In this document: in pieces, positions 1 to 6,319 of the stretch
How positions within the stretch are numbered: position 1 is the stretch's first letter
How the letters are laid out: each line of letters begins with the position of its first letter
Source: an uncultured Veillonella sp.
GTDB lineage: Bacteria > Bacillota > Negativicutes > Veillonellales > Veillonellaceae
Direction: 5' to 3'
Assembly (NCBI GenBank): GCA_900544365.1
Contig: UQVF01000059.1
Coordinates: 1 to 9,286, forward strand
Length of the DNA: 9,286 nucleotides
Program-made: the position numbers and the translations under genes
Notes under the pieces: model-generated
What the model saw: the letters and a program-made list of their open reading frames with translations, nothing else
Told to the model about the DNA's origin: nothing
The model's database searches: none

Positions 1-476
1 ATTGCACATAGTCCCGTTTTTCCCGCAAGAGCCCCCCCCCCAGCCATACCACGAGATAAAACGGCACGAATACCTGTTTCTTTAATAGCTTCAGCAGTTT
101 GATCCATAAAGAAATACATATCACTAAAACAAGTGGTACCTGAACGGAACATTTCTGCAATGCCTAACTGTGTACCCCAATAGACCAAGTGATTATTCAA
201 TTTGGCTTCCGCTGGCCAAATGGCAGTTTGCAACCAATCCATTAACTCTAGATCATCTGCGTAATTACGCAATAATCCCATAGCAATATGCGTGTGCGTA
301 TTGATTAGTCCTGGAGCAGCAAGCATGCCTTTTCCATCGATTACTTCTTTAGCTTGAGGGACTGTATCATTGGTAACAAACTCTTTGATATATCCATTTT
401 CAACAACAATAGCAGTATCTTTTAGAATTGTATTTCCTTGTAACACATCTACATGTGTGATAACAACATCAACCAT
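1..476 (-). CDS. mtaD: 5'-methylthioadenosine/S-adenosylhomocysteine deaminase, N-terminal part
   Basis: This is a metal-dependent amidohydrolase, cut by the window edge after 158 codons; full-length relatives have about 430 residues. Seen: an N-terminal beta-rich segment, then the metal-binding motif NTHTH with His61 and His63, followed directly by GLLRNYADD and a MDWL...IWPAEAKL stretch typical of the MtaD/SsnA branch. A FRSGTTCFSDMYFF segment follows. Family knowledge: MtaD deaminates methylthioadenosine to methylthioinosine and S-adenosylhomocysteine to S-inosylhomocysteine in the cytoplasm. The start is an ATG 9 nt after the mtnA stop codon, with an AGGAG ribosome site that begins in that stop codon, so the two genes are probably cotranscribed and translationally linked. 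Next to mtnA, a role in methylthioadenosine salvage is likely. Other amidohydrolases such as guanine or chlorohydrolase types are less likely. Odd: Gly146-148 are encoded by a run of ten G, and the few residues after it cannot be checked for frame within the window. Confidence 0.85.
   Translation of the reverse strand, partial: MVDVVITHVDVLQGNTILKDTAIVVENGYIKEFVTNDTVPQAKEVIDGKGMLAAPGLINTHTHIAMGLLRNYADDLELMDWLQTAIWPAEAKLNNHLVYWGTQLGIAEMFRSGTTCFSDMYFFMDQTAEAIKETGIRAVLSRGMAGGGALAGKTGLCA
32..41. repeat. Homopolymer of ten C (ten G in the mtaD coding strand)
   Basis: Ten consecutive C on the plus strand fall inside mtaD and encode Gly146-148 plus the first base of Ala149. It is by far the longest G/C homopolymer in this AT-rich window. 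Such tracts can slip during replication, and they are also frequent sites of sequencing length errors. Only 31 nt of coding sequence follow, and none of the three frames meets a stop there. Confidence 0.9.
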
Positions 477-485
477 AGTTAACTC

Positions 486-1538
486 CTATTTCATTTTCTT
501 TTCTTCTAAATGACGAATACTTTCTTTAAATGGAGGCCGTAATACCCCTTCTTCAGTAATAATAGCTGTCACTAAATCATGAGGTGTAACATCAAAAGCC
601 GGATTCAGTACTTCAATACCTTGTGGTGCAGAAGGAACGCCTTGGAATTGCAATACCTCTTGAGGATTACGCATTTCAATAGGAATATCCTTACCACTTG
701 CCATAGAGAAATCGAATGTACTATACGGAGCGGCTACATAAAATGGAATATTATGATATTTAGCTAATACAGCAACACTATATGTGCCAATCTTATTGGC
801 TACATCACCTTCTAAAGTAATGCGGTCAGCCCCCACAATCACTGCATCAATAAGCCCTTGTTGTATAGCATAACCAGCCATATTATCTGTTTGTAATGTC
901 ACAGAAATACCATCTTCATGTAGTTCAAAGGCAGTTAAACGAGACCCTTGTAATAGAGGTCTAGTTTCATCAGCGTACACACGGTCAAGCTTACCTTGGG
1001 CATGCACTTCTCGAATGACCCCTAAGGCTGTACCAATCCCCGCTGTTGCTAAGGCACCAGCATTGCAATGGGTCAATATGCGATAGGACTCTTTATCTTG
1101 GAATAAAGTAGCACCATGTTTTGCCATACTTTCATTTAAGGCAACATCTTCAGTATCAATGGCGATAGCTTCCTTAACAAGAACCGCATCTAATTCGCCA
1201 ATCTCTCCTGTAAAAGTATCTACAACACGTAATACTCGATCAATAGCCCACATTAAGTTAACCGCTGTCGGTCTAGTTTGGCGTAAGGTTTCCGCAAAGG
1301 CTCTAAATTCAGATAGAATCTCTGCACTGGCCCCACCACGATGATAGCTTTCACGGAAGGCAAGAATTAATCCATAGGCAGCGGATACACCAATAGCAGG
1401 GGCCCCTCGAACACGAAGCATTTTGATAGCTTCAGCCACTTGCCGCCAGTCAGTACAACGTACATATTCTACAGATGTAGGTAATTTCGTTTGATCTAAG
1501 ATAATAACTTCTGATCCATTCCATTCAATACTTTTCAT
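486..1538 (-). CDS. mtnA: S-methyl-5-thioribose-1-phosphate isomerase
   Basis: MtnA converts 5-methylthioribose 1-phosphate to 5-methylthioribulose 1-phosphate in methylthioadenosine salvage; it is a cytoplasmic enzyme related to the eIF-2B alpha fold. Seen: 350 residues, the usual length. Signature segments are RGAPAIG (44-50), RPTAVNL (89-95), THCNAGALAT with the likely catalytic Cys158, ETRPLLQGSRLTAFEL (191-206), VGADRI with the likely catalytic Asp238, and NKIGTY (248-253). All expected active-site residues are present, so this looks like the true isomerase rather than a regulatory eIF-2B-like homologue. The ATG has a strong GGAGGG site 6 nt upstream. It lies 28 nt after hslO and 9 nt before mtaD, with no terminator visible on either side. 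The upstream enzyme that would release methylthioribose 1-phosphate, a methylthioadenosine or methylthioinosine phosphorylase, is not in the window. Confidence 0.95.
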   Translation of the reverse strand: MKSIEWNGSEVIILDQTKLPTSVEYVRCTDWRQVAEAIKMLRVRGAPAIGVSAAYGLILAFRESYHRGGASAEILSEFRAFAETLRQTRPTAVNLMWAIDRVLRVVDTFTGEIGELDAVLVKEAIAIDTEDVALNESMAKHGATLFQDKESYRILTHCNAGALATAGIGTALGVIREVHAQGKLDRVYADETRPLLQGSRLTAFELHEDGISVTLQTDNMAGYAIQQGLIDAVIVGADRITLEGDVANKIGTYSVAVLAKYHNIPFYVAAPYSTFDFSMASGKDIPIEMRNPQEVLQFQGVPSAPQGIEVLNPAFDVTPHDLVTAIITEEGVLRPPFKESIRHLEEKKMK

Positions 1539-1566
1539 ACTGTTCCCTCCATAGAAACAAGTAGCA

Positions 1567-2439
1567 TTAATGTGTTTCTTCGATTAATAAGGTTTGCATG
1601 TCTTCCTTAGAAAAGTGATATTTTTCATTACAGTAGTGACAAGTTAATTCTGTTACTTCATCTTGGGCTAATTCTTGTTTATCATGCAATGGCAAACTTG
1701 CTAATCGATCAAAAAATCGTTCTCGACTACAAGGACATGCAAAATGAATATGCTCACTATAGACTTCTTGTACAGTAAATCCATCCAAAATGCGTTCCAT
1801 TAGGTTCTCTGCATTTGGGTTAGATTTCAAATAATTAGTAACAGGTCCAATGGTTTTCAAATTTGCTTCAATTTTATCAAATGCATCATTTGTCACATCT
1901 GGTAAAGCTTGTACTAAAAAGCCACCTGCTACAATCGTATGGTAATCTGGATCTACTAATACACCTAGGCTTAATACAGATCCCACTTGTTCAGACATAG
2001 CAAGATAATAGGCTAAATCTTCCGCCACTTCACCTGTTTGAATAGGGCTTTGGGAAGTATAGTTTTGACGAAGTTTAGTAAATCGTGTCACTTGAACCTC
2101 TCCATTACGCCCTACAGCAGCCCCTACATCAAGCTTTCCTTCTCGCAATAGTGGTACATCTACATGCGGATGGTCCACATATCCTCGTACAGTGTTATTA
2201 CTGAATGCATCCACATGAACAATGCCCAAAGGTCCATCACCACGCAATCGGATACTTACATTTTCATCATTTTTAAAATCACTAGCCATTAGCATAGCCC
2301 CAGTCATAGTACGACCTAATGCAGCTGTTGCTACCGGCCACAAATCATGGCGAACTCTCGCCTCTTCTACTGTATCAGTCGTTACGGCAATGGATAGCCG
2401 CAATCCTTCTGCTGTTGTATAACGTTTAATAAAATCCAC
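1567..2439 (-). CDS. hslO: Hsp33 family redox-regulated molecular chaperone
   Basis: Hsp33 is a cytoplasmic holdase that is switched on by oxidation together with unfolding and protects proteins under oxidative or bleach stress. Seen: 290 residues from a GTG start, the normal family length. The C-terminal zinc switch is complete, with CPC at 235-237 and CHYC at 267-270. The N-terminal part carries family features such as RLRGDGPLG, a GYVDHP segment and LRQNYTSQSPIQTGEV. The frame extends a further 21 codons upstream into ribH, but that stretch has no family similarity. The GTG at 2439 has an AAGGA site 5 nt upstream and starts the typical xDFIKRYTT sequence, so it is chosen. The gene begins 14 nt after the ribH stop and precedes mtnA by 28 nt. 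Being in a riboflavin operon, it may be coexpressed under FMN control; that is inference. Confidence 0.94.
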   Translation of the reverse strand: MDFIKRYTTAEGLRLSIAVTTDTVEEARVRHDLWPVATAALGRTMTGAMLMASDFKNDENVSIRLRGDGPLGIVHVDAFSNNTVRGYVDHPHVDVPLLREGKLDVGAAVGRNGEVQVTRFTKLRQNYTSQSPIQTGEVAEDLAYYLAMSEQVGSVLSLGVLVDPDYHTIVAGGFLVQALPDVTNDAFDKIEANLKTIGPVTNYLKSNPNAENLMERILDGFTVQEVYSEHIHFACPCSRERFFDRLASLPLHDKQELAQDEVTELTCHYCNEKYHFSKEDMQTLLIEETH

Positions 2440-2444
2440 GGATA

Positions 2445-2449
2445 TCCTT
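2445..2449 (-). promoter_or_regulatory. Ribosome binding site deciding the hslO GTG start
   Basis: AAGGA lies 5 nt before the GTG at 2439, inside the 14-nt gap behind the ribH stop codon. It supports the GTG over the longer open frame that begins inside ribH. Confidence 0.75.
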
Positions 2450-2453
2450 CTTT

Positions 2454-2912
2454 CTACATAGATTCCAATAGATTGATCATTTCGATAGCACCCATAGCGC
2501 AATCAAATCCTTTATTACCAGCTTTTGTACCAGCACGTTCGATAGCTTGTTCAATGTTTTCCGTTGTAACTACACCGAACATAACAGGTACACCAGATTC
2601 TAACGACACATGGGCAATACCTTTTGCTACTTCATTACAAACATAATCGTAATGTGTAGTAGCACCACGAATGACTGCACCTAAACAAATAACAGCATCA
2701 TATTTGCCGCTTTTAGCCGCTTTTTGAGCGATTAAAGGAATTTCAAAAGCGCCTGGTACCCAAATAGTAGTAATATCACTATTTTGTACGTCATGACGCA
2801 ATAATGCATCTTTCGCACCGCTAATTAATTTAGATGTGATGAACTCATTAAAACGGGAACCGATAATAGCAAACTTCTTACCTGTACCTATTAATTTACC
2901 TTCTTGAATCAT
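2454..2912 (-). CDS. ribH: 6,7-dimethyl-8-ribityllumazine synthase
   Basis: RibH condenses 5-amino-6-ribitylamino-uracil with 3,4-dihydroxy-2-butanone 4-phosphate to give lumazine, the penultimate riboflavin step; relatives form cytoplasmic pentamers or 60-subunit capsids. Seen: 152 residues, close to the usual 153-160. Motifs in order are SRFNEFIT, VPGAFEIP (52-59), GAVIRGATTHYDYV with the likely catalytic His87, FGVVTTEN, and a C-terminal GTKAGNKG loop that binds phosphate in the family. Two in-frame ATGs lie six bases apart. The first (2918) is only 1 nt from the GGAG core, while the second (2912) has a 7-nt spacing and is chosen. The gene follows ribBA after a 71-nt gap with no convincing promoter or terminator, and precedes hslO by 14 nt. 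Confidence 0.96.
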   Translation of the reverse strand: MIQEGKLIGTGKKFAIIGSRFNEFITSKLISGAKDALLRHDVQNSDITTIWVPGAFEIPLIAQKAAKSGKYDAVICLGAVIRGATTHYDYVCNEVAKGIAHVSLESGVPVMFGVVTTENIEQAIERAGTKAGNKGFDCAMGAIEMINLLESM

Positions 2913-2919
2913 TGTCATT

Positions 2920-2926
2920 CTCCTTT
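2920..2926 (-). promoter_or_regulatory. Ribosome binding site deciding the ribH start
   Basis: AAAGGAG ends 7 nt before the ATG at 2912 but only 1 nt before the in-frame ATG at 2918. The downstream ATG is therefore the likely start. Confidence 0.75.
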
Positions 2927-2983
2927 ATTTAACATATACATTGACCTAAGTACGTTTTACGCTAACTGTTATTTACATACATT

Positions 2984-4180
2984 TTACAGCATATGACGCA
3001 TTTTTTCTTTTTTTGTATTTAGGTATTTTGCATTAACACTATTCGCCTTAATCACAATAGGAACACGCTTAGATACAGTAATACCCCAACGCTCTAAGTC
3101 CTCTTTCTTTTCGGGATTGTTTGTTAACAACTTAACACTTTTCACATCCAACTCGCGCAACATTTGTGCTGCTAATGAATATTCACGCATATCTGGAGGG
3201 AATCCTAACTTCACATTGGCTTCCACTGTATCATACCCTTCATCTTGTAATGTATAGGCTTTAATTTTATTCGTTAATCCAATGCCACGTCCTTCTTGAC
3301 GCATGTAAATAACGATACCTTCTCCTTGCTCTTCAATACATCGCAATGCATTTTCCAATTGTTCCCCGCAGTCGCAACGATGAGAACCAAACACATCACC
3401 AGTTAAGCACTCAGAATGAATACGCATCAACACATCAGATTTTCCACGTACATCACCTTTTACAATCATAAGATGTTCTTTATGATCCACATCATTTTTA
3501 AAAACAATGATGCGGAACTCACCAAATTTAGTAGGTAATTTTGTTTCTGCCGCTATAGAAACAAGTTTATCGTGACGTTTTCTATATTCTACTAAGGCTT
3601 CTACAGAGGCGATTTTTAAATTATGCTTTTTACTAAAAGCAATCAAATCATCCATTCGTGACATATAGCCTTCATCATTGGTAATTTCACAAATTGCTGC
3701 CGCAGGATATAATCCAGCTAGTTTACAAAGGTCAATGGACGCTTCTGTATGGCCTTGGCGTACTAATACTCCACCTTCTTTGTAACGTAGTGGAAATACG
3801 TGTCCAGGGCGTCTAAAATCACCTGCTTTAGAATTAGGATCGATTAGTTTCTGCATTGTGACAGCTCTCTCTTCAGGAGAAATTCCTGTTGTTGTATCCA
3901 CATGGTCTACAGATACTGTAAATGCAGTTTCATGATTATCCGTATTTTTTTCTACCATTTGATGGATACCAAGGCGAATCAAGTCTTCTTCTAACATAGG
4001 CGTACACAGCAAGCCTCTAGCCTCTTTAATGATAAAGTTTACAGTTTCACGAGTAGCAAATTCAGCCGCCAATACTAAATCACCTTCGTTTTCACGACTT
4101 TCATCATCCACAATAATCACAGGTTTTCCTGCTTTTAAGTCTTCAATTACTTCTTCAATAGAGTTTAATGTATAGGACAT
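2984..4180 (-). CDS. ribBA: Bifunctional 3,4-dihydroxy-2-butanone-4-phosphate synthase / GTP cyclohydrolase II
   Basis: This fused enzyme makes both riboflavin precursors: the N-terminal half converts ribulose 5-phosphate to dihydroxybutanone phosphate plus formate, and the C-terminal half opens GTP to the diaminopyrimidine. Seen: 398 residues, typical for RibBA. The RibB half (about 1-200) has DDESRENEGD (25-34), RPGHVFPL (124-131) and GHTEASIDL (143-151). The RibA half (about 205-398) has the zinc ligands Cys258, Cys269 and Cys271 in ECLTGDVFGSHRCDCG, the YMRQEGRGIGL loop (292-302), the MREY segment and LLTNNPEK. Both halves look catalytically intact. The upstream in-frame ATG (4189) touches the Shine-Dalgarno sequence, so the ATG at 4180, giving MSYTLNSIEE, is chosen. 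The gene starts 14 nt after ribE. Confidence 0.97.
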   Translation of the reverse strand: MSYTLNSIEEVIEDLKAGKPVIIVDDESRENEGDLVLAAEFATRETVNFIIKEARGLLCTPMLEEDLIRLGIHQMVEKNTDNHETAFTVSVDHVDTTTGISPEERAVTMQKLIDPNSKAGDFRRPGHVFPLRYKEGGVLVRQGHTEASIDLCKLAGLYPAAAICEITNDEGYMSRMDDLIAFSKKHNLKIASVEALVEYRKRHDKLVSIAAETKLPTKFGEFRIIVFKNDVDHKEHLMIVKGDVRGKSDVLMRIHSECLTGDVFGSHRCDCGEQLENALRCIEEQGEGIVIYMRQEGRGIGLTNKIKAYTLQDEGYDTVEANVKLGFPPDMREYSLAAQMLRELDVKSVKLLTNNPEKKEDLERWGITVSKRVPIVIKANSVNAKYLNTKKEKMRHML

Positions 4181-4188
4181 GAGTATCA

Positions 4189-4194
4189 TCCTTT
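4189..4194 (-). promoter_or_regulatory. Ribosome binding site deciding the ribBA start
   Basis: AAAGGA lies 8 nt before the ATG at 4180 and overlaps the first base of the in-frame ATG at 4189, which therefore cannot be served by it. The site sits directly behind the ribE stop codon. Confidence 0.75.
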
Positions 4195-4848
4195 CTATAA
4201 AAAGCCGTTACGCACCAAAGTATCCATCGTTACTGTACTAGTATTACTGGATTCCTGATGAGTTCCTTTCATAAAGTGCTCGATATAACGGCCAAAAATA
4301 TCTGTTTCTAAGTTCACTGTAGTGCCAATCGTGGCATATTGCAAAATAGTGTTTCCAATTGTATGAGGAATAATTGAAATTTCAAACCATCCAGTTCCCA
4401 CCTTGGAAACGGTCAAACTAGCTCCATCCACAGTGATAGATCCTTTGTATATGACATAGTGTAGAATAACATCATCTGTAGCAATACGAAACACAATAGA
4501 ATTACCCACATGGTCTTTACCGATAATCTTACCTTGACCGTCTACATGTCCTGCCACAACGTGACCACCGAAACGACCATTGGCAGCCATAGCTCGTTCT
4601 AAATTGACCTTACTTCCTGTTGAAAGATTGAGCAATGTTGTCATTTTAACAGATTCCGGCATCACATCAGCCGTGAATCGATTAGTGTCAATAGTAGTCG
4701 CTGTTAGGCACACCCCATTGACTGCCACTGAATCACCAATTCTTAAGTCATCGAAAATGACTGTTCCTGCAATTTCAAGGGCAAGTGAACTTTGGGAACG
4801 TTTTACACTCTGTATGGTACCTATTTCTTCAATGATTCCCGTAAACAT
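4195..4848 (-). CDS. ribE: Riboflavin synthase, alpha subunit
   Basis: This enzyme dismutates two lumazine molecules to riboflavin and the ribitylaminouracil precursor, the last step of the pathway. Seen: 217 residues made of two tandem lumazine-binding beta-barrel repeats. Repeat 1 starts with MFTGIIEEIG and contains VNGVCLT (43-49). Repeat 2 starts near GGHVVAGHVDGQG (94-106) and contains the matching ITVDGASLTV (138-147). The C-terminal helix ends with the family-like LVRNGFL. Length is at the upper end of normal. The ATG lies inside the end of ribD, so the two genes overlap by 20 nt. Its AAGG site is 5 nt upstream, within ribD, and this points to translational coupling. The symbol ribE follows the Firmicute convention; the same gene is called ribC in E. 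coli. Confidence 0.97.
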   Translation of the reverse strand: MFTGIIEEIGTIQSVKRSQSSLALEIAGTVIFDDLRIGDSVAVNGVCLTATTIDTNRFTADVMPESVKMTTLLNLSTGSKVNLERAMAANGRFGGHVVAGHVDGQGKIIGKDHVGNSIVFRIATDDVILHYVIYKGSITVDGASLTVSKVGTGWFEISIIPHTIGNTILQYATIGTTVNLETDIFGRYIEHFMKGTHQESSNTSTVTMDTLVRNGFL

Positions 4849-5968
4849 AAACGCCTTCTCTTCCTTTTCGATAACTAATTATCTTCATATTATCACCAAC
4901 AGCCATCACTTCATCAATGTCTAGTTGCACTGCTTCGTCCAAGCTAGAAAATCCTAAACCACCCACAGCTGGCGTTGCGCCAATACCGCCAATGATACGA
5001 TTTCCAATATAGGTTACCAGTTTATCAAAAGATTTTGTCTCTACAAAACTAGCTACTACTTGACTCCCACCTTCAATGAGCAAGCTCATACATTGACGAG
5101 CTCCTAGTTCTTCCAAAATAAAAGAAATATCTAAGCCTCTTTCATTTGATGGCGTTACAATGACTTCTGCACCTTTATCGCTGAAAGCACCTATTTGTTC
5201 TAGCCCGCACTGTTCGCCAACAAATATTGTGATATTGCGATTTGGTACTGTCCAAATGGTTGCATCTAGCGGAGCTCTGCCTTGGGAATCTAGAATGTAT
5301 AAATGCGGTTGCTTTTCTATCGTTTCCTGTGGAAGACGACAACTTAGCAATGGATCATCCGCTATAATCGTACCTACACCAACTAACATACCATCTACTT
5401 CTTTGCGAATACGATGCCCATCGACCCTCGCTTCTTCGTTGGTAATCCATTTTGATTCGCCGCTGGCAGTAGCAATCTTTCCATCCATAGACATGGCAGA
5501 TTTTAAAATCACGAACGGCTTACCTGTTTTAATGTATGTAATAAATGCTTCATTCATTTCCACACATTGCTGTTCTAAGACACCAATCTCCACTTCTATG
5601 CCCGCTTCTCGTAGCATGTCTAATCCTTTACCCGCTACTAATGGGTTGGGATCAATCATACCGATGACAACACGAGTAATACCAGCGGCAATAACCCTCT
5701 TCGCACAGGGCGGTGTTTTTCCATAATGTGAACATGGTTCAAGCGTTACATACAAGGTAGCTCCTCTGGCATCCATGCCAGCTTGATGCAAAGCATATAC
5801 CTCTGCATGAGGTTCCCCTGCTTTTTGATGATACCCTTCACCAATGATGCGACCATCTTTTACAATGATAGCCCCTACCATCGGATTCGGAGATGTACAC
5901 CCTCTCGCTTTTTCTGCTAATTCAATCGCTTTTGCCATATATTTTTCATCAGTTGTCATATGTGTCAT
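4829..5968 (-). CDS. ribD: Bifunctional diaminohydroxyphosphoribosylaminopyrimidine deaminase / 5-amino-6-(5-phosphoribosylamino)uracil reductase
   Basis: RibD carries out the second and third steps of riboflavin synthesis: deamination of the pyrimidine ring and NADPH-dependent reduction of the ribosyl side chain. Seen: 379 residues, a usual length. The deaminase domain (about 1-145) has the zinc signature His54-Ala-Glu56 and PCSHYGKTPPC with Cys79 and Cys88, preceded by the SPNPMVGAIIV segment. The reductase domain (about 150-379) starts at KPFVILKSAMSMDGKIA and includes KWITNEEARVDGHRIR, DGMLVGVGTIIADDPLL and a C-terminal LLIEGGS region. The ATG at 5968 has a GAGG site 6 nt before it; an in-frame ATG at 5959 is too far from that site. 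It is the first gene after the FMN riboswitch terminator, whose U-run ends about 5 nt before the ribosome site, and it overlaps ribE by 20 nt. Confidence 0.97.
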   Translation of the reverse strand: MTHMTTDEKYMAKAIELAEKARGCTSPNPMVGAIIVKDGRIIGEGYHQKAGEPHAEVYALHQAGMDARGATLYVTLEPCSHYGKTPPCAKRVIAAGITRVVIGMIDPNPLVAGKGLDMLREAGIEVEIGVLEQQCVEMNEAFITYIKTGKPFVILKSAMSMDGKIATASGESKWITNEEARVDGHRIRKEVDGMLVGVGTIIADDPLLSCRLPQETIEKQPHLYILDSQGRAPLDATIWTVPNRNITIFVGEQCGLEQIGAFSDKGAEVIVTPSNERGLDISFILEELGARQCMSLLIEGGSQVVASFVETKSFDKLVTYIGNRIIGGIGATPAVGGLGFSSLDEAVQLDIDEVMAVGDNMKIISYRKGREGVYVYGNH

Positions 5969-5983
5969 GGCTCACCTCTACAC

Positions 5984-6012
5984 AAAAAAGGGACTATATA
6001 CATAGTCCCTTT
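5984..6012 (-). terminator. Intrinsic terminator, expression platform of the FMN riboswitch
   Basis: On the minus strand an 11-bp perfect stem (AAAGGGACUAU with AUAGUCCCUUU) closes a 4-nt loop and runs into six U. It lies 47 nt after the aptamer and 15 nt before the ribD start. This is the layout of an FMN-OFF transcriptional switch: with FMN bound the stem should form and stop transcription before ribD. Confidence 0.92.
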
Positions 6013-6026
6013 AGCATTCCAAATAT

Positions 6027-6052
6027 TTGATAGCATACACAATAGCTATCAA
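6027..6052 (-). other. Spacer hairpin between aptamer and terminator
   Basis: A perfect 8-bp stem (UUGAUAGC with GCUAUCAA in the RNA) encloses a 10-nt loop in the linker between aptamer and terminator. It may simply space the two, or bring the aptamer close to the terminator for an antiterminator pairing. No function can be assigned from sequence alone. Confidence 0.6.
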
Positions 6053-6058
6053 TATACT

Positions 6059-6181
6059 GTCTTTTCCCATCCAGACTTTACTGTCGGTTCCGGAATATCA
6101 CCGGATCTGCTCCAAAGAGCTTGCGGACTATTATACCGCCGGTCAGGAATTGAGGTTCCCCTCGCACCTTGCCTCAAAGAC
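6059..6181 (-). promoter_or_regulatory. FMN riboswitch aptamer (RFN element)
   Basis: The minus strand carries the conserved RFN core: GAGGCAAGGUG, then CCUGACCGGCGGU, AGUCCGC, AGAUCCGGUG, AUUCCGGAACCGACAGU and AGUCUGGAUGG in order. The closing P1 helix is GUCUUU (6176-6181) with AAAGAC (6059-6064). The variable stem is GCUC/GAGC (6109-6120), the following stem is UCCGG/CCGGA (6089-6105), and the P2 arm holds an extra small GAGG/CCUC hairpin (6152-6163). Family knowledge: the element binds FMN and represses riboflavin biosynthesis or transport genes. Its position before ribD, followed by a terminator, indicates premature termination when FMN is abundant. Confidence 0.97.
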
Positions 6182-6223
6182 TTATGTATTTGATTGTAGT
6201 TCTTATCTTTATAAGATGAGTTT

Positions 6224-6252
6224 ATTGTATCATAGATTACTTGATATAGCAA
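6224..6252 (-). promoter_or_regulatory. Candidate sigma-70-type promoter of the riboflavin operon
   Basis: The minus strand shows TTGCTA (-35, 6247-6252), a 17-nt spacer, and TACAAT (-10, 6224-6229) preceded by TGA, which forms an extended -10. The predicted start is near 6217, about 35 nt before the aptamer, so the whole riboswitch would be in the leader. It sits just behind the terminator of the dehydrogenase gene. Confidence 0.8.
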
Positions 6253-6289
6253 TGAAAGAAGAAAAGCAGCCCCCAAAAGGACTGCTTTT
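6253..6289 (-). terminator. Intrinsic terminator of the FAD/iron-sulfur dehydrogenase gene
   Basis: An 8-bp stem (AAAAGCAG with CUGCUUUU, 6262-6289), extended by UCC/GGG pairs around a short loop, is followed by a U-rich but interrupted tail (CUUCUUUC). It starts 30 nt after the stop codon and ends right before the -35 box of the riboflavin promoter. It should insulate the two units. Confidence 0.8.
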
Positions 6290-6319
6290 CTAATATATAG
6301 AAACTTACTGCTTTAAAAT

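Noticed and set aside
2440..2502. Longer N-terminus for Hsp33 starting inside ribH
   Set aside because: The extra 21 residues have no family similarity and overlap ribH, while the GTG at 2439 has a well-placed ribosome site.
2919..2983. Possible internal promoter in the ribBA-ribH gap
   Set aside because: There are -10-like AT-rich words but no acceptable -35 box at a suitable distance, and no hairpin terminator.
4580..4924. Plus-strand open frame of 114 codons opposite ribE and the end of ribD
   Set aside because: It is a shadow of two strongly supported genes and has no protein-family signal.
5160..5726. Plus-strand open frame of 188 codons opposite ribD
   Set aside because: It lies wholly opposite a well-supported gene, shows no recognisable domain, and its composition mirrors the ribD codons; it is an antisense shadow.
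5960..6293. Short open frames on both strands across the ribD leader
   Set aside because: The region is explained by the FMN aptamer, terminator and promoter; the frames have no ribosome sites and follow RNA structure constraints.
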